The notes below the pieces were generated by a model that was not told the origin of the DNA, ran no database searches, and saw only the letters and a list, made by a program, of their open reading frames with translations. A stretch of 64,000 nucleotides of DNA from contig NZ_LWTX01000001.1 in NCBI RefSeq assembly GCF_002094305.1, positions 310,001 to 374,000 of the forward strand, read 5' to 3'. Position numbers and translations under genes: made by a program. Source of the DNA: Prescottella equi (lineage in GTDB: Bacteria; Actinomycetota; Actinomycetes; Mycobacteriales; Mycobacteriaceae). Positions 27,473-38,343 of the stretch are shown here, in pieces (the stretch's first letter is position 1; every line of letters begins with the position of its first letter).

Positions 27473-28531
27473 GTGAACCGACGGATGGTGACCCTACTGG
27501 CGACGTTGGCCCCGGTCCTGGCACTGGGCGTCCTCGGAACGACGGTGAAGGTCCCGTTCGTCGCGCTCGGCCCCGGCCCGACCTTCAACACGCTCGGCGA
27601 GACCGACGTCGAAGAGAACGGCGAGATCGTGCGCAAGCCCGTCGTCGAGATCGACGGCACCGCGGTCGACGCCACGAGTGGCAACCTCAACATGACGACC
27701 GTCGCGGTGCGCAACAACCTGACGCTGTTCGACGCGCTCGGTCTGTGGGTGAGCGGACGGCAGGGGCTGGTGCCCCGCGAGGACGTCTACCCGCCGCAGA
27801 AGTCGCAGGAAGAGGTCAAGGAAGAGAATTCGGCTCAGTTCGCCAAGTCGGAGAACAGTGCCGAGCTCGCGGCCCTCCGGTATCTGAACCTTCCGGTCGC
27901 CGTCGAGATCCGCACCGTCGCGGAGGGCGGCCCGGCCGCCGGCGTCCTGCGTGAGGGCGACCGTGTGCTGCGGGTGGGCTCCACTCCGGTCGACAGCGCC
28001 GACGAACTGCAGGACGCAGTCGGTGCGGCCGGTGCCGGATCCACCGTCGACATCACGTTCGTGCGGGACGGTGTGGAAACCACCGCGCCGGTGACCCTCG
28101 GCTCCCGCCCGCACGGCGACGGCGACGATTCGAACCCGGGCTACCTCGGTGTCGGCGCCGGGACGGTGCCGGAGGTGCCGTTCACGATCGACTTCAACCT
28201 CGCCGACATCGGCGGGCCGTCGGCCGGCCTCATGTTCAGCCTGGCCGTGGTCGACAAGCTCAGCCCGGGCGAACTCAACGGCGGCGACTTCGTCGCCGGC
28301 ACCGGCACGATCGACCCCGCCGGTGACGTGGGGCCGATCGGCGGCATTCCCTACAAGATGATCGCCGCCAAGGAAGCCGGCGCCACGACCTTCCTGGTTC
28401 CGGCCAAGAACTGCGACGAGGCGGTGGCGAACCGGCCCGACGGCCTGGACCTGGTGAAGGTCGAGACGCTCGGCGGCGCGATCGACGCCCTCGCCGACAT
28501 CAACGAGGGCCGTCCGGCGCCGAGTTGCTAG
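27473..28531 (+). CDS. Membrane-anchored PDZ and Lon (S16) protease (Rv3194c-like)
   Basis: A 352-residue protein with an N-terminal membrane anchor (about 5-26) and an extracytoplasmic body. The PDZ domain runs about 125-215 (V-A-E-G-G-P-A-A-G-V-L-R-E-G-D is the carboxylate-binding edge), and a Lon-type serine protease domain without ATPase lies at about 230-352. The catalytic dyad is S250 in G-G-P-S-A-G and K295 in I-P-Y-K-M, 45 residues apart as in Lon. It likely processes secreted or membrane substrates. The GTG at 27473 is used; an ATG four codons later is an alternative. Confidence 0.88.
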   Translation: MNRRMVTLLATLAPVLALGVLGTTVKVPFVALGPGPTFNTLGETDVEENGEIVRKPVVEIDGTAVDATSGNLNMTTVAVRNNLTLFDALGLWVSGRQGLVPREDVYPPQKSQEEVKEENSAQFAKSENSAELAALRYLNLPVAVEIRTVAEGGPAAGVLREGDRVLRVGSTPVDSADELQDAVGAAGAGSTVDITFVRDGVETTAPVTLGSRPHGDGDDSNPGYLGVGAGTVPEVPFTIDFNLADIGGPSAGLMFSLAVVDKLSPGELNGGDFVAGTGTIDPAGDVGPIGGIPYKMIAAKEAGATTFLVPAKNCDEAVANRPDGLDLVKVETLGGAIDALADINEGRPAPSC

Positions 28532-29112
28532 AGCTCGTCCGCGTCGAGCGTCGCGTAGAGAGCGGAGACGACGCCGGGAGCGAGATTGTCGTACGTGCGC
28601 AGTTCGACCCCGGCGAACGGATCGTCGTCGTCAGTCGGTCGCAGTTGCAGAAGGGCCAGTGACGGGCCGTCCCGCAGCACCGCCGCGATCAGCCGGGCCT
28701 CACGCCGGTCGGGATGCGACTCGGCGGCGGTCCGGGCGGCCTCGTTCGCGGCGTGCCGATCGGTGAGCGTCGGGGCGACCGCGTCGTCCAGGTCGGACTC
28801 CGCCTCGGGCGGCAGCACCACGATCTCCTGCACCAGAGCGCAGCCGACCACCTCGGACGGCCACGTGGTCGTGGCCAGGAACTCGTCGAGCGCGGGGGAG
28901 CCGCCCTCGACGTCGTCGGGCAGCGACTCCTGCTCGATGGGCGTGAGCTCGGCCCCGTCGTCCAGCTGGTCGAGAAGCGACGGCTCGGCCGCCGCGACGA
29001 GCGCCGTCGGGACGATGGCGAACACGGTGGGCGGCTGACCCCACCCGCCGGCGTCGACGAAGTCGATCACCTCGTGCACGCATCGGCTCAAGGATTCGCT
29101 GGACAGGCTCAC
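28528..29112 (-). CDS. PPA1309-family conserved actinobacterial protein
   Basis: A 194-residue acidic protein resembling the PPA1309-like family of actinobacteria. Features are the H-E-V-I-D-F-V-D-A-G-G-W-G-Q-P-P-T-V-F-A segment near the N-terminus, the WPSEVVGCALVQEIVVLPP strand, and a D-x-R-E-A-R-L-I-A-A-V-L segment. No catalytic motif is recognisable and the function is unknown. The GTG at 29112 matches the usual family start; an upstream ATG (29214) would add 34 unlikely residues. It faces the UPF0182 gene. Confidence 0.7.
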   Translation of the reverse strand: MSLSSESLSRCVHEVIDFVDAGGWGQPPTVFAIVPTALVAAAEPSLLDQLDDGAELTPIEQESLPDDVEGGSPALDEFLATTTWPSEVVGCALVQEIVVLPPEAESDLDDAVAPTLTDRHAANEAARTAAESHPDRREARLIAAVLRDGPSLALLQLRPTDDDDPFAGVELRTYDNLAPGVVSALYATLDADEL

Positions 29113-29333
29113 ATTTCCGCGGTTTCCCGGGGACCCGTCGCCGTGGAAAACACCATCGCTATCGATCACATCCTTATCCTTGCACCATGGCCCGACGGCG
29201 CGCGGCTCGGTCACGGGGCGCGACGTCGACGGGTAGTTACGTAGAGTGGGACGAAACGGTCACTCTCAGGTGACGCTGGACGGTGCATTGGCTGCGGCGC
29301 GAAGGCGTCGCCGGATTGTTGGGAGAGTGGCAC

Positions 29334-32261
29334 GTGGGCATGAGGCCCCCCGCCGGTTTACCTTCGTTGTCGAAACGCACACGGGTGCTGCTGATCCTGG
29401 CGTTGATCGCCGCAGCACTGTTGCTGGTCGGCCCGCGATTCATCGACGTCTACACGGACTGGTTGTGGTTCGGTGAGGTCGACTTCCGGAGCGTGTTCAG
29501 CAGGGTGCTGCTGACCCGGATCGCGTTGTTCTTCGTGGTCGGCCTCGTGGTGGGCGCCATCGTGTGGCTCGCGCTGCTGCTGGCGTATCGATCGCGTCCG
29601 ATGTTCCTGCCCTCGCCGGGCTCGAACGACCCGGTCGCGCGCTACCGCACCGCGGTGATGACCCGTCAGAAGCTGTTCGGCATCGGCATCCCGGTCGTGA
29701 TCGGCCTGTTCGCCGGTCTCGCGGGACAGGCCAGCTGGGCGACGGTGCAGTTGTTCCTCAACGGCCAGAATTTCGGGATCACGGACCCGCAGTTCGGCAA
29801 GGACATCGGGTTCTACTCGTTCGATCTGCCGTTCTACCAGTTCGTCCTGAACTGGCTGTTCGTCGCCGTGGTCATCGCGTTCTTCGCCAGCCTGATCACG
29901 CACTACATCTTCGGCGGGCTGCGGCTCAGTGGTCGTCAGGGCGCGCTGACGAAGTCGGCGCGCGTGCAGCTGGCGGTGCTCGCCGGCACGTTCGTGCTCC
30001 TCAAGGCGGTCTCGTACTGGTTCGACCGGTACGCGCTGCTGTCGAGTTCACGCAAGGAGCCCACGTTCACCGGCGCCGGCTACACCGACATCAACGCGGT
30101 GCTGCCCGCCAAGCTGATCATGCTGGCGATCGCCGTCATCTGCGCGATCGCCTTCTTCGCGGCGATCTTCCTGCGCGATCTGCGGATCCCGGCGATGGCC
30201 GTCGCGCTGCTGGTGCTGTCGTCGGTGCTCGTCGGTGCCGTGTACCCGCTCGTCGTCGAGCAGTTCTCGGTGAAGCCGAACGCGGCCGACAAGGAACGCA
30301 CCTACATCGAACGGAACATCACCGCGACCAGACAGGCGTACGGGATCACGGACCAGACAGTCGAATACGTCGACTACTCGGGAACGTCGACCAAGCAACC
30401 CAAGGATGTTCCGGCGGACGTCACGACCATCGCGAACACCCGCCTGCTCGATCCGAACGTGCTCTCGCCGACGTTCACCGCGCAGAAGCAGCTCAAGAAC
30501 TTCTACGCGTTCCCGAAGTCGCTGAACATCGATCGGTACGAGATGGACGGCACGCTCCGCGACTTCGTCGTCGCGGCCCGCGAGCTGTCGCCGTCGAGTC
30601 TGCAGGGCAACCAGACGGACTGGATCAACAAGCACACCGTGTACACGCACGGCAACGGTTTCGTCGCTGCGTACGCGAACCAGGTGACGGCGGTCAGCGG
30701 CGACACCCAGAACAACACCGGCGGCTACCCGATCTACAGCGTCAGCGACCTGGAGACGAAGCCCGCGGACCCCGCCCTCGAGGTCGAGAATCCGCGCACC
30801 TACTACGGTCCGGTGATCGCGTCCTCGGATGCCGACTACGCGATCGTGGGCGGCGAGCCGGGCAGTGCTCCTCGCGAGTACGACACCGACTCGCGGAAGT
30901 ACACCTATACCGGTGCGGGCGGTGTCGGCATCGGGAACTGGTTCAACCGCCTGGCGTTCGCAGCCAAGTACACCGAGCGCAACATCCTGTTCTCCGGAGC
31001 CATCGGTTCGGATTCGAAGATCATCTACAACCGTGATCCCGCCGACCGCGTGAACAAGGTGGCGCCGTGGCTCACCACGGACGGCACCGTGTACCCGGCC
31101 GTTGTGAACGGGCGCATGCAGTGGATCGTCGACGCGTACACCACGCTCGACAACTACCCGTACGCGCAGCGGTCCTCGCTCGACGGTCTGGTGCAGGACA
31201 GCACGAACCAGGCCAACGGCCGCATGCTGCCGAAGAAGGAAGTCTCGTACATCCGCAACTCGGTGAAGGCGACCGTCGACGCGTACGACGGCACGGTGAC
31301 CCTGTACCAGGTGGACGACAAGGATCCGGTGCTCTCGGCCTGGATGGGCGTCTTCCCCGACACCGTCAAGCCCAAGTCCGAGGTGAGCCCGGATCTGCAG
31401 GCGCACTTCCGGTACCCGGAGGATCTGTTCAAGGTGCAGCGCGAGATGCTCGCGAAGTACCACGTGGACGATCCGGGCGAGTTCTTCAGCAACAACGCGT
31501 TCTGGTCGGTGCCCAGTGACCCGACGGTCGAGACCGACAAGAACCAGCCGCCGTACTACGTGCTGGCCGGCAACCCGGAGACGGCGAAGCCGCAGTTCGT
31601 TCTGACCAGCCCGATGGTCGGTTACCAGCGCGAGCTGCTGTCGGCGTACATCTCGGTGCAGTCGGACCCCGAGAACTACGGCAAGTTCCGGGTGTTGCAG
31701 TTGCCGACCAACACCCAGACGCAGGGTCCGCAGCAGGCGCAGTCCGCGATGACGTCGGATCCGCGCGTCGCCAGCGAGCTGGCGTTGCTGCGGCAGTCGA
31801 ACAAGGTGATCTTCGGAAACCTGTTGACGCTGCCGATCGCGGACGGCGGCATCCTGTACGTCGAACCGCTGTACACGCAGCGCAACTCGGCCAACGCCTT
31901 CCCGCAGCTCGCCAGGGTGATGGTCAGCTTCACCGACACCACCGGCATCCGGGTCGGCTACGCGCCGACGCTCGCGGAGGCGCTGGACCAGGTGTTCGGG
32001 TCGGGCACGGGCAGCTCGGCCACCAGGCCGAGTGGTGAGCCCGCCGCCCAGCCGGAGACCGGCGGTCAGACGACGCCGGCACCCACTCCGGCTCCGCCGG
32101 CACCGGGTCAGACGCCGGACAAGGCTGCTGCGGTCGCGGAACTCGATGCGGCACTGGCCAACCTGCAGTCGGCGCAGGCCGGCGGCGACTTCAAGGCCTA
32201 CGGTGAGGCGCTCGATCGCCTGCAGCGGGCCGTCAACGCCTACCAGTCGGCTGGTGGCTGA
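29334..32261 (+). CDS. UPF0182 (COG1615) large membrane protein
   Basis: A 975-residue UPF0182 protein equivalent to Rv3193c. About seven membrane helices lie within residues 1-290 (for example about 19-36, 60-82, 112-130, 165-187, 258-280). A large extracytoplasmic domain follows with the [17 protein letters not shown] segment and many aromatic-rich strands, then a Pro/Gln/Ala-rich linker (about 895-930) and a C-terminal helical segment. Function is unknown. The GTG at 29334 gives V-G-M-R-P, matching the M-G-M-R start remembered for relatives, with GGGAG eight bases upstream. Confidence 0.9.
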   Translation: MGMRPPAGLPSLSKRTRVLLILALIAAALLLVGPRFIDVYTDWLWFGEVDFRSVFSRVLLTRIALFFVVGLVVGAIVWLALLLAYRSRPMFLPSPGSNDPVARYRTAVMTRQKLFGIGIPVVIGLFAGLAGQASWATVQLFLNGQNFGITDPQFGKDIGFYSFDLPFYQFVLNWLFVAVVIAFFASLITHYIFGGLRLSGRQGALTKSARVQLAVLAGTFVLLKAVSYWFDRYALLSSSRKEPTFTGAGYTDINAVLPAKLIMLAIAVICAIAFFAAIFLRDLRIPAMAVALLVLSSVLVGAVYPLVVEQFSVKPNAADKERTYIERNITATRQAYGITDQTVEYVDYSGTSTKQPKDVPADVTTIANTRLLDPNVLSPTFTAQKQLKNFYAFPKSLNIDRYEMDGTLRDFVVAARELSPSSLQGNQTDWINKHTVYTHGNGFVAAYANQVTAVSGDTQNNTGGYPIYSVSDLETKPADPALEVENPRTYYGPVIASSDADYAIVGGEPGSAPREYDTDSRKYTYTGAGGVGIGNWFNRLAFAAKYTERNILFSGAIGSDSKIIYNRDPADRVNKVAPWLTTDGTVYPAVVNGRMQWIVDAYTTLDNYPYAQRSSLDGLVQDSTNQANGRMLPKKEVSYIRNSVKATVDAYDGTVTLYQVDDKDPVLSAWMGVFPDTVKPKSEVSPDLQAHFRYPEDLFKVQREMLAKYHVDDPGEFFSNNAFWSVPSDPTVETDKNQPPYYVLAGNPETAKPQFVLTSPMVGYQRELLSAYISVQSDPENYGKFRVLQLPTNTQTQGPQQAQSAMTSDPRVASELALLRQSNKVIFGNLLTLPIADGGILYVEPLYTQRNSANAFPQLARVMVSFTDTTGIRVGYAPTLAEALDQVFGSGTGSSATRPSGEPAAQPETGGQTTPAPTPAPPAPGQTPDKAAAVAELDAALANLQSAQAGGDFKAYGEALDRLQRAVNAYQSAGG

Positions 32262-32284
32262 TCGGTAGGTTCCGAGTCCGGTAA

Positions 32285-32339
32285 ACAGCTGAAGGGACCC
32301 TTCGTACGCTCCGAGCGTACGAAGGGTCCCTTCAGCTGT
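32285..32339. terminator. Perfect 27-bp palindrome between UPF0182 and rpf genes
   Basis: Bases 32285-32311 and 32313-32339 are exact reverse complements (27 of 27) around a single unpaired C; each arm begins or ends with ACAGCTGAAGGGACCC or its complement. It lies between two convergent genes, 23 bp after one stop and 6 bp after the other, so it should terminate both. The length and perfection are unusual for a simple terminator. Confidence 0.75.
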
Positions 32340-32345
32340 GTGGGC

Positions 32346-33065
<720 letters not shown>

Positions 33066-33355
33066 TCACGAGCTGGTAACGAACGTACGACGACGCCCGC
33101 CGGAAAGTCATGTCGACGAAACAGTCCGGTCGACCCGTTCGGAAGTGCTACCCGGCCGCATTCATGCAGGTCCGAGCGGCGCGTTGCCTTTTCGAGCCCT
33201 GGCCGTTACATGCGTGTTATGTGAGATGGATTACCGATTTTTCGTGATCCGAGTCACCCTGCAACGAGCTTCGGTGGCGGCTTCGGCGGACGCGACCGGC
33301 TCGCTGCAGGCGATTTGCCTTCCGTTCCGCCGCTCGTGTAACTTCGTTCATGCAT

Positions 33356-33432
33356 CGCGGGGTGGAGCAGCTCGGTAGCTCGCTGGGCTCATAACCCAGA
33401 GGTCGCAGGTTCAAATCCTGTCCCCGCTACCA
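33356..33432 (+). tRNA. Initiator tRNA-fMet (anticodon CAT)
   Basis: A 77-base cloverleaf. The acceptor is CGCGGGG with CCCCGCT, leaving the C1-T72 mismatch that marks initiators. The anticodon loop is CTCATAA on a stem with three consecutive G-C pairs (CTGGG/CCCAG), the T arm is GCAGGTTCAAATCCTGT, and the 3' ACCA is encoded. These are the features recognised by methionyl-tRNA formyltransferase and IF2. Confidence 0.97.
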
Positions 33433-33435
33433 ATG

Positions 33436-33476
33436 AAGAACCCCCGTCCTGGATCAGGGCGGGGGTTCTTCCTTTT
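33436..33476 (+). terminator. Intrinsic terminator after initiator tRNA
   Basis: AAGAACCCCCG (33436-33446) pairs with CGGGGGTTCTT (33460-33470), followed by CCTTTT. A classic GC stem with a short T-run four bases after the tRNA. Confidence 0.85.
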
Positions 33477-33593
33477 GTGCTCGTGCAGGCAGCGTCCTCG
33501 CACGGGAACTTGCCGTGGGTGGTCGATCGTGCTGTCTGTGCCGATTCCGATCGGGTTCAGTGCGCCGGGGCGATGTGTGTGCGCCGGGGCCGC

Positions 33594-35237
33594 TCAGGAC
33601 GACTCGACGTCCATTTCCGAGAGCACCCGACGCAGCAACTTGCCGGTGGCGTTGCGGGGCAGTTCCTCGATGAAGACGACGTCGCGCGGCACCTTGTATC
33701 GGGCGAGATTCGACTTCACGTGGGCACGGATCTCGTCGGGATCGCGCGTGGACGTGGACGCCGCGACGACGAAGGCGCGCAGGCGGTGGCCGAACTCGTC
33801 GTCCTGCACGCCGATCACCGCGACCTCCAGGACATCCGGCCGCTCGGCGATGAGGTTCTCGACCTCGAGTGGGTAGACGTTCTCCCCACCCGAGACGATC
33901 ATGTCGTCGTCGCGTCCGTCGACGAACAGCAGTCCGTCGTGATCGAAGTGGCCGACGTCGCCGGTCGAGAGCATGCCGTCGATGCGTTCCTTGTCGCGTC
34001 CGTCGGTGTAACCCTCGAAGCTCAGTCCGGACTTGGCGAAGATGCGCCCGACGACGTCGGGTTCGGTGATCCGCTTGCCGGCGTCGTCGAACAGGGCGAT
34101 GTGGCACGTGGCAGGCGGTCGTCCCGCGGTGCCGGGTGCGCGTTCGAGGTCGTCCGGGGTGGCAACGGTGACCGCGGCGACCTCGGTGGAGCCGTAGAAG
34201 TTGTGCAGCACCTTGCCGAACACCTCCTGGGTGCGGATGCACAGGTCCGGGGGTATGGCCGATCCGGCCGCGAAGATGACCTTCAGTGACGACGTGTCGT
34301 ACTTGCCGAGCACGTCGGGGCCGAGATCGATGATTCTCTGCAGCATCGTCGGCACCAGCACGAGGGTGTCGGCGCGGTGCTCGGCGATCAGGCGCACCGT
34401 GGTCTCCGGGTCGAACCGACGCTGCATCACGACGGTGTTCTCGAGCGCCATGCCCAGGCCGAGTTGGGAGATGCCGGTGCCGTGGAACGCGGGAGCGGCC
34501 ATCAGCATGGTCTGCTTGGGACGCAAGGGAATCCGGTCGAGGAACTGTGCGGTGACGAACGGGGAGGTGTGCCCCCGGGGCGCGCCTTTGGGGGTGCCGG
34601 TGGTGCCGCTCGTGAGCAGGATGAAGACGCCGGGCTGTTCGGGGGCGGGCACGGTGTCGGTGGACTGTCCGGCGATGAGGTCGTCGAGGGTGCGCGGCGG
34701 TGTCTCGGCCGGGGGAGTGCGCACCGGCTCGTCGACCCACGACAGGTACGTGGCGACGTCGGACGGGAGGGCATCGGCGATGTCGGCGAACTCGCTGTCG
34801 AAAACGAAGAACTCCACCTTCTCCCGCACCGCGACGTCGACCAGTTGCGGCCGCGCGAATCCGGTGTTCATCAGCACCAGGCGAACTCCGCTCTTGGCTG
34901 CGGCGAGCATCGTGAGGATCAGGCCGCGGTGGTTGCGGCACATCGCGCCGACGCAGGTGCCGACACCGATGCCCTCGGTCTTCCAGGCGCGTGCCAGCGC
35001 GTTGGACTGTGCCTCGAGCTCGCGGTAGGTGAGTGCGCCGCGTTCGTCGATCAGTGCGATCCGTCCGTGTCCGGCCGCGGCATGGGCGTGCACCGAACCC
35101 GCGAACGGGCCGTACTTGTCGACGGCGAGCAGCACGCGAACCCCCTCGTCCACACGGGGGAAGGGGATGAGCCCGGAACGCTGCATCACGCGCACCGCGC
35201 TGAGTGTGTCGGTGATCTTCGTCAGAACGTCCTGCAT
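33594..35237 (-). CDS. Fatty-acyl-CoA synthetase / acyl-AMP ligase (FadD-like)
   Basis: A 547-residue ANL-superfamily ligase that activates a carboxylic acid as acyl-adenylate and passes it to CoA. Motifs: P-loop L-L-T-S-G-T-T-G-T-P-K-G, A5 Y-G-S-T-E, A7 S-T-G-D, hinge D-G-R-D-D-D-M-I and the catalytic lysine in N-A-T-G-K-L. The chain resembles mycobacterial long-chain FadD proteins, but the substrate cannot be read. The ATG at 35237 has GGGAG five bases upstream. No fatty-acid gene is directly adjacent on this strand. Confidence 0.85.
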   Translation of the reverse strand: MQDVLTKITDTLSAVRVMQRSGLIPFPRVDEGVRVLLAVDKYGPFAGSVHAHAAAGHGRIALIDERGALTYRELEAQSNALARAWKTEGIGVGTCVGAMCRNHRGLILTMLAAAKSGVRLVLMNTGFARPQLVDVAVREKVEFFVFDSEFADIADALPSDVATYLSWVDEPVRTPPAETPPRTLDDLIAGQSTDTVPAPEQPGVFILLTSGTTGTPKGAPRGHTSPFVTAQFLDRIPLRPKQTMLMAAPAFHGTGISQLGLGMALENTVVMQRRFDPETTVRLIAEHRADTLVLVPTMLQRIIDLGPDVLGKYDTSSLKVIFAAGSAIPPDLCIRTQEVFGKVLHNFYGSTEVAAVTVATPDDLERAPGTAGRPPATCHIALFDDAGKRITEPDVVGRIFAKSGLSFEGYTDGRDKERIDGMLSTGDVGHFDHDGLLFVDGRDDDMIVSGGENVYPLEVENLIAERPDVLEVAVIGVQDDEFGHRLRAFVVAASTSTRDPDEIRAHVKSNLARYKVPRDVVFIEELPRNATGKLLRRVLSEMDVESS

Positions 35238-35364
35238 GGTTGCTCCCATCGGTGACGTCGGCAGCCCCAGACTAGCGGTGATGTGCGTCACAGTGGGGCA
35301 ATTCGTCCTGGTCCGACAGTCGGCGGCCGCGGGCGAGTCGGACGCCGGCAGTTAGTCTCGCGGA

Positions 35365-35901
35365 GTGGAATCCGGACCCGACGCCGCCGCGCAACTGCGC
35401 GGCACGGTCGTCGGCGCGCTGTCCGGGGCGCTCAGTATCGCGGCACACGGACTGGGCGGAGGCTCCGCGTTCCCCGGAGACGAGGCGATCGTGCTGCTGG
35501 TCGCGGCGAGTGCCGTCGTCGGCGCCGCGGTCGCGTCGCTGCGCTCCCGGCGTGGCCCGCTGGTACTTCTCGCGCTGATGCTGGCAGCGGGGCAGGGAAT
35601 CGGCCACTTCACCCTCACGTTGGCGTCCGAGCACGCACACGGACTGCAGCTCACCCCGCAGATGCTGGGTGCGCACGCCGCGGCGACCATCGTCGGCGCC
35701 GTCTTGATCCGGGCGGCCGAGCGGTCGCTGCTGAGCCTCCTCGGATCGGTGCTCCGGGTCGTCGTCGCGGTGCTGTCCGCGCCCCCCGTCCCCCACATTC
35801 GCCGGTGGACACCCACGGTCGTCCGTCGCCTCGACCCGACCGGCGCTCGCGTCGCCCTCGTCGCGGGCGGAACCCGCGGCCCGCCCGCTCTTTCCCGGTA
35901 G
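35365..35901 (+). CDS. Small multi-pass membrane protein with histidines
   Basis: A 178-residue protein with four or five helices and several histidines in or near them (A-A-H-G-L, I-G-H-F-T, S-E-H-A-H-G-L, G-A-H-A-A), which suggests metal or heme binding. The GTG start lacks an SD and TTAGTC lies about eight bases before it, so it may be leaderless. It is the first of three membrane-protein genes on this strand, 153 bp before the PepSY gene. Not recognised by family. Confidence 0.55.
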   Translation: MESGPDAAAQLRGTVVGALSGALSIAAHGLGGGSAFPGDEAIVLLVAASAVVGAAVASLRSRRGPLVLLALMLAAGQGIGHFTLTLASEHAHGLQLTPQMLGAHAAATIVGAVLIRAAERSLLSLLGSVLRVVVAVLSAPPVPHIRRWTPTVVRRLDPTGARVALVAGGTRGPPALSR

Positions 35902-36054
35902 CCGACCGGTCACGCGCTCGCGTGCCCGGCATCTGCCGTCGTCTTCACCGCCGATGTCCCCACACGACCCGTGTTCCGGGGCCCGTCGGCGGATTCCTTG
36001 CGGCGCGCGTTCGTTTCGCGCGCCGATCCGAGACTTCAGGAAAGAGCCTGTGTC

Positions 36055-37539
36055 ATGCATGCTTCCGAAGGCGTGGGGACCACCCCTGCGCACGTTCCGA
36101 ACGATCCGAAATCCCGCCCGGAGTCAAATGATTCGTCTCCGCCCGGCGCACTCCGCAAACTGGTGCTGCGGTTGCACTTCTACGCCGGCATCTTCGTCGC
36201 GCCGTTCCTTGTCATCGCGGCGATCAGCGGTGGTCTGTACGCGATAGCACCCACCCTCGAGCAGTTCGTCTACCGCGACTACCTGCACGTCGAGTCGACC
36301 GGGCCCGCCGCACCGGTGAGCGAGCAGGTCGCGGCCGCGCAGGCCGAGCGCCCCGACCTGACCGTGTCGGCGGTACGGCCGTCGTCGGGGGAGGGGCAGA
36401 CCACGCGGGTGCTGTTCACCGACCCGACACTCGGTGAATCCGAGCGGCTGTCGGTGTTCGTCGACCCTGTGACAGCGCGGCCGGTCGGCGAACTCGTCGT
36501 CTACGGAAGCAGCAGCGCGCTGCCGCTGCGGACGTGGATCTCCCAGCTGCACCGGCATCTTCACCTCGGTGAACCCGGCCGGCTCTACAGCGAACTCGCG
36601 GCGTCCTGGCTGTGGGTGATCGCGCTCGGTGGCGTCTACCTGTGGGTGCGTCGTTACCGAACGGCCCGAGTCCGCAGCGCGGCCGCCGCACCCCGGTTGT
36701 GGACCGTCAAGCGGGGTGCACGCGGGCGCAACCGGGCGCTCGGATGGCACGGCGCCGTCGGGCTGTGGATCGCAATCGGTCTCGTGTTCCTGTCCGCGAC
36801 GGGCCTGACCTGGTCGAAGTACGCGGGCGAGAACGTCACCGACCTGCGGACGTCGCTGGGCTGGACGACGCCGTCGGTGGCGAAGACGCTGTCCGGCACC
36901 GACGCCGCTCCGTCCGGTGGGCACGAGGGCCACGGCGGGCATGCTTCTGCTCCGGCCGGCACAGATGTGCTGGACGGCAACGTCGGACGCATCGACGACG
37001 TCCTCGCGGTCGCCGCGAACGCCGGCGTGACCGGTGAGGTGGAGGCGTCGATCCCGGCGACGCCCGAGACCGCCTTCGTGGTGACCCAGACCCGTCAGCC
37101 GTGGCAGTTCTCGACGGATGCGGTTGCGGTGGACGGCGCGACCGGGCAGATCACCGACGAATCGCGGTTCGCCGACTGGCCGCTCGCGGCGAAGCTCACC
37201 ACGTGGGGCATCGCGCTGCACATGGGCATCCTGTTCGGGTTGTCGAACCAGATCGTTCTGCTGGCGTTGGCGATCGCACTGGTCGCGGTGATCGTCCTCG
37301 GCTACCGGATGTGGTGGCTGCGACGTCCCACGCGCGGCACGCAGCGCTGGGGTCGGCCGCCGGCCCGCGGCGCACTGCGGGGCCTGCATCCCGCCGTGAT
37401 CGGCGCGATTGTGATCGGTTCCGTACTGGTCGGATGGTTCGTGCCGCTGCTGGGGCTGACGCTGCTCGGGTTCGTTGCCGTCGATATGGTCGTCGGTGTG
37501 TTTCAGCGCAGACGAGCATCGAGCGGCACGAACGAATGA
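36055..37539 (+). CDS. PepSY-associated transmembrane protein with His-rich loop
   Basis: A 494-residue PepSY-associated TM protein (COG3182-like, often iron- or heme-regulated). A first helix (about 36-58) is followed by PepSY-like extracytoplasmic segments, the H-R-H-L-H-L-G-E-P-G-R motif typical of the family before helix two, W-H-G-A-V-G-L-W at helix three, and two C-terminal helices. A periplasmic loop carries H290, H293 and H296 in a Gly/His-rich stretch that could hold metal. AGGAAAG lies upstream of the ATG. Its stop overlaps the next start (ATGA). Confidence 0.8.
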   Translation: MHASEGVGTTPAHVPNDPKSRPESNDSSPPGALRKLVLRLHFYAGIFVAPFLVIAAISGGLYAIAPTLEQFVYRDYLHVESTGPAAPVSEQVAAAQAERPDLTVSAVRPSSGEGQTTRVLFTDPTLGESERLSVFVDPVTARPVGELVVYGSSSALPLRTWISQLHRHLHLGEPGRLYSELAASWLWVIALGGVYLWVRRYRTARVRSAAAAPRLWTVKRGARGRNRALGWHGAVGLWIAIGLVFLSATGLTWSKYAGENVTDLRTSLGWTTPSVAKTLSGTDAAPSGGHEGHGGHASAPAGTDVLDGNVGRIDDVLAVAANAGVTGEVEASIPATPETAFVVTQTRQPWQFSTDAVAVDGATGQITDESRFADWPLAAKLTTWGIALHMGILFGLSNQIVLLALAIALVAVIVLGYRMWWLRRPTRGTQRWGRPPARGALRGLHPAVIGAIVIGSVLVGWFVPLLGLTLLGFVAVDMVVGVFQRRRASSGTNE

Positions 37540-38012
37540 GTGACGACCTGTCGCTGCTGCGACGCGAACTCGCGTCGATCGAGGCCAAGGTGGCGCGTGA
37601 AGTCGACCCGCGCGGGCGGGGCCCGTTCATCGCGGCGACCGTGCTGATCCTGCTGATCGCGCTCGCGGCTCCGCAGGTCGACGGGCTGCGCGCGTGGCAG
37701 GTCCTGGCCGGCGGGCACGACGAGGTCGCTGCCCTGGCCCGGCTGTTCACGTGGTTCGTGGTGGTGTTCGGGATCGGGGTGTCAGCGCTCGCGGCGTGGA
37801 CGCGGCGCTGGGTGTTCGCGTGGGTCGCGATGGCCGGGGTCACCGTCGGCACCGCGCTCGGACTGCTGACGTACTGGTCGCAGCACAGCGTCCGCAGCGC
37901 CGAGACGGGCAGCCTCGGCTACGGCCTGCTCGTCGAGTGGGCGGCGATGGCCTTCTTAGCGGCGCTGTGGATCCCGGTGGTAGCCGGGCGGTCGAACCTC
38001 ATGCAGCGCTGA
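37536..38012 (+). CDS. Small membrane protein coupled to the PepSY gene
   Basis: A 158-residue protein with a short basic/acidic N-terminus and four predicted helices (about 31-47, 62-84, 90-112, 130-150). Family not recognised. The ATGA overlap with the PepSY gene shows translational coupling, so the product probably works with it. Confidence 0.65.
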   Translation: MSDDLSLLRRELASIEAKVAREVDPRGRGPFIAATVLILLIALAAPQVDGLRAWQVLAGGHDEVAALARLFTWFVVVFGIGVSALAAWTRRWVFAWVAMAGVTVGTALGLLTYWSQHSVRSAETGSLGYGLLVEWAAMAFLAALWIPVVAGRSNLMQR

Positions 38013-38032
38013 GTCGCCGAACACTCGAGAGG

Positions 38033-38065
38033 GCGCCCGTCGCATCTGCGGCGGGCGCTCTTCTT
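38033..38065 (+). terminator. Terminator after the PepSY cluster
   Basis: GCGCCCGTCGC (38033-38043) pairs with GCGGCGGGCGC (38048-38058; one G-T pair) around ATCT, followed by TCTTCTTCG, 20 bp after the last gene of the cluster. Confidence 0.6.
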
Positions 38066-38277
38066 CGCGTCTGTAGACGCAGGGCAAATGTACTGCAGTG
38101 CAGATTGATTGGTTTGGGCTCTTTTCCCCGAAAGGGTGGCCGGTCGGTTTGGTCGGGTGTACCGTCGCATGCAGTTCGATCAGTGCCACATTGTCGGCGT
38201 ACTCGGGTGTTCTGCTCGGTGAGCACGCGTCGACCCACGGACCCGAGGGCAGAGACACCTCCTCAGCTCTCGATGCG

Positions 38278-38312
38278 AAGCGCCTCCCGCGACCCATGCG
38301 CGGGAGGCGCTT
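38278..38312. terminator. 14-bp hairpin in the 38013-38393 gap
   Basis: AAGCGCCTCCCGCG (38278-38291) and CGCGGGAGGCGCTT (38299-38312) are perfect complements with a seven-base loop. The 38066-38277 stretch before it shows no supportable gene or signal. It probably backs up termination between convergent units. Confidence 0.5.
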
Positions 38313-38343
38313 CGGCGTTTCGGGCCCCGCGAACCGAACTGAA

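Noticed and set aside
38169-38222. A 17-codon frame in the 38013-38393 gap
   Set aside because: No SD, no promoter and no coupling to a neighbour; indistinguishable from chance.
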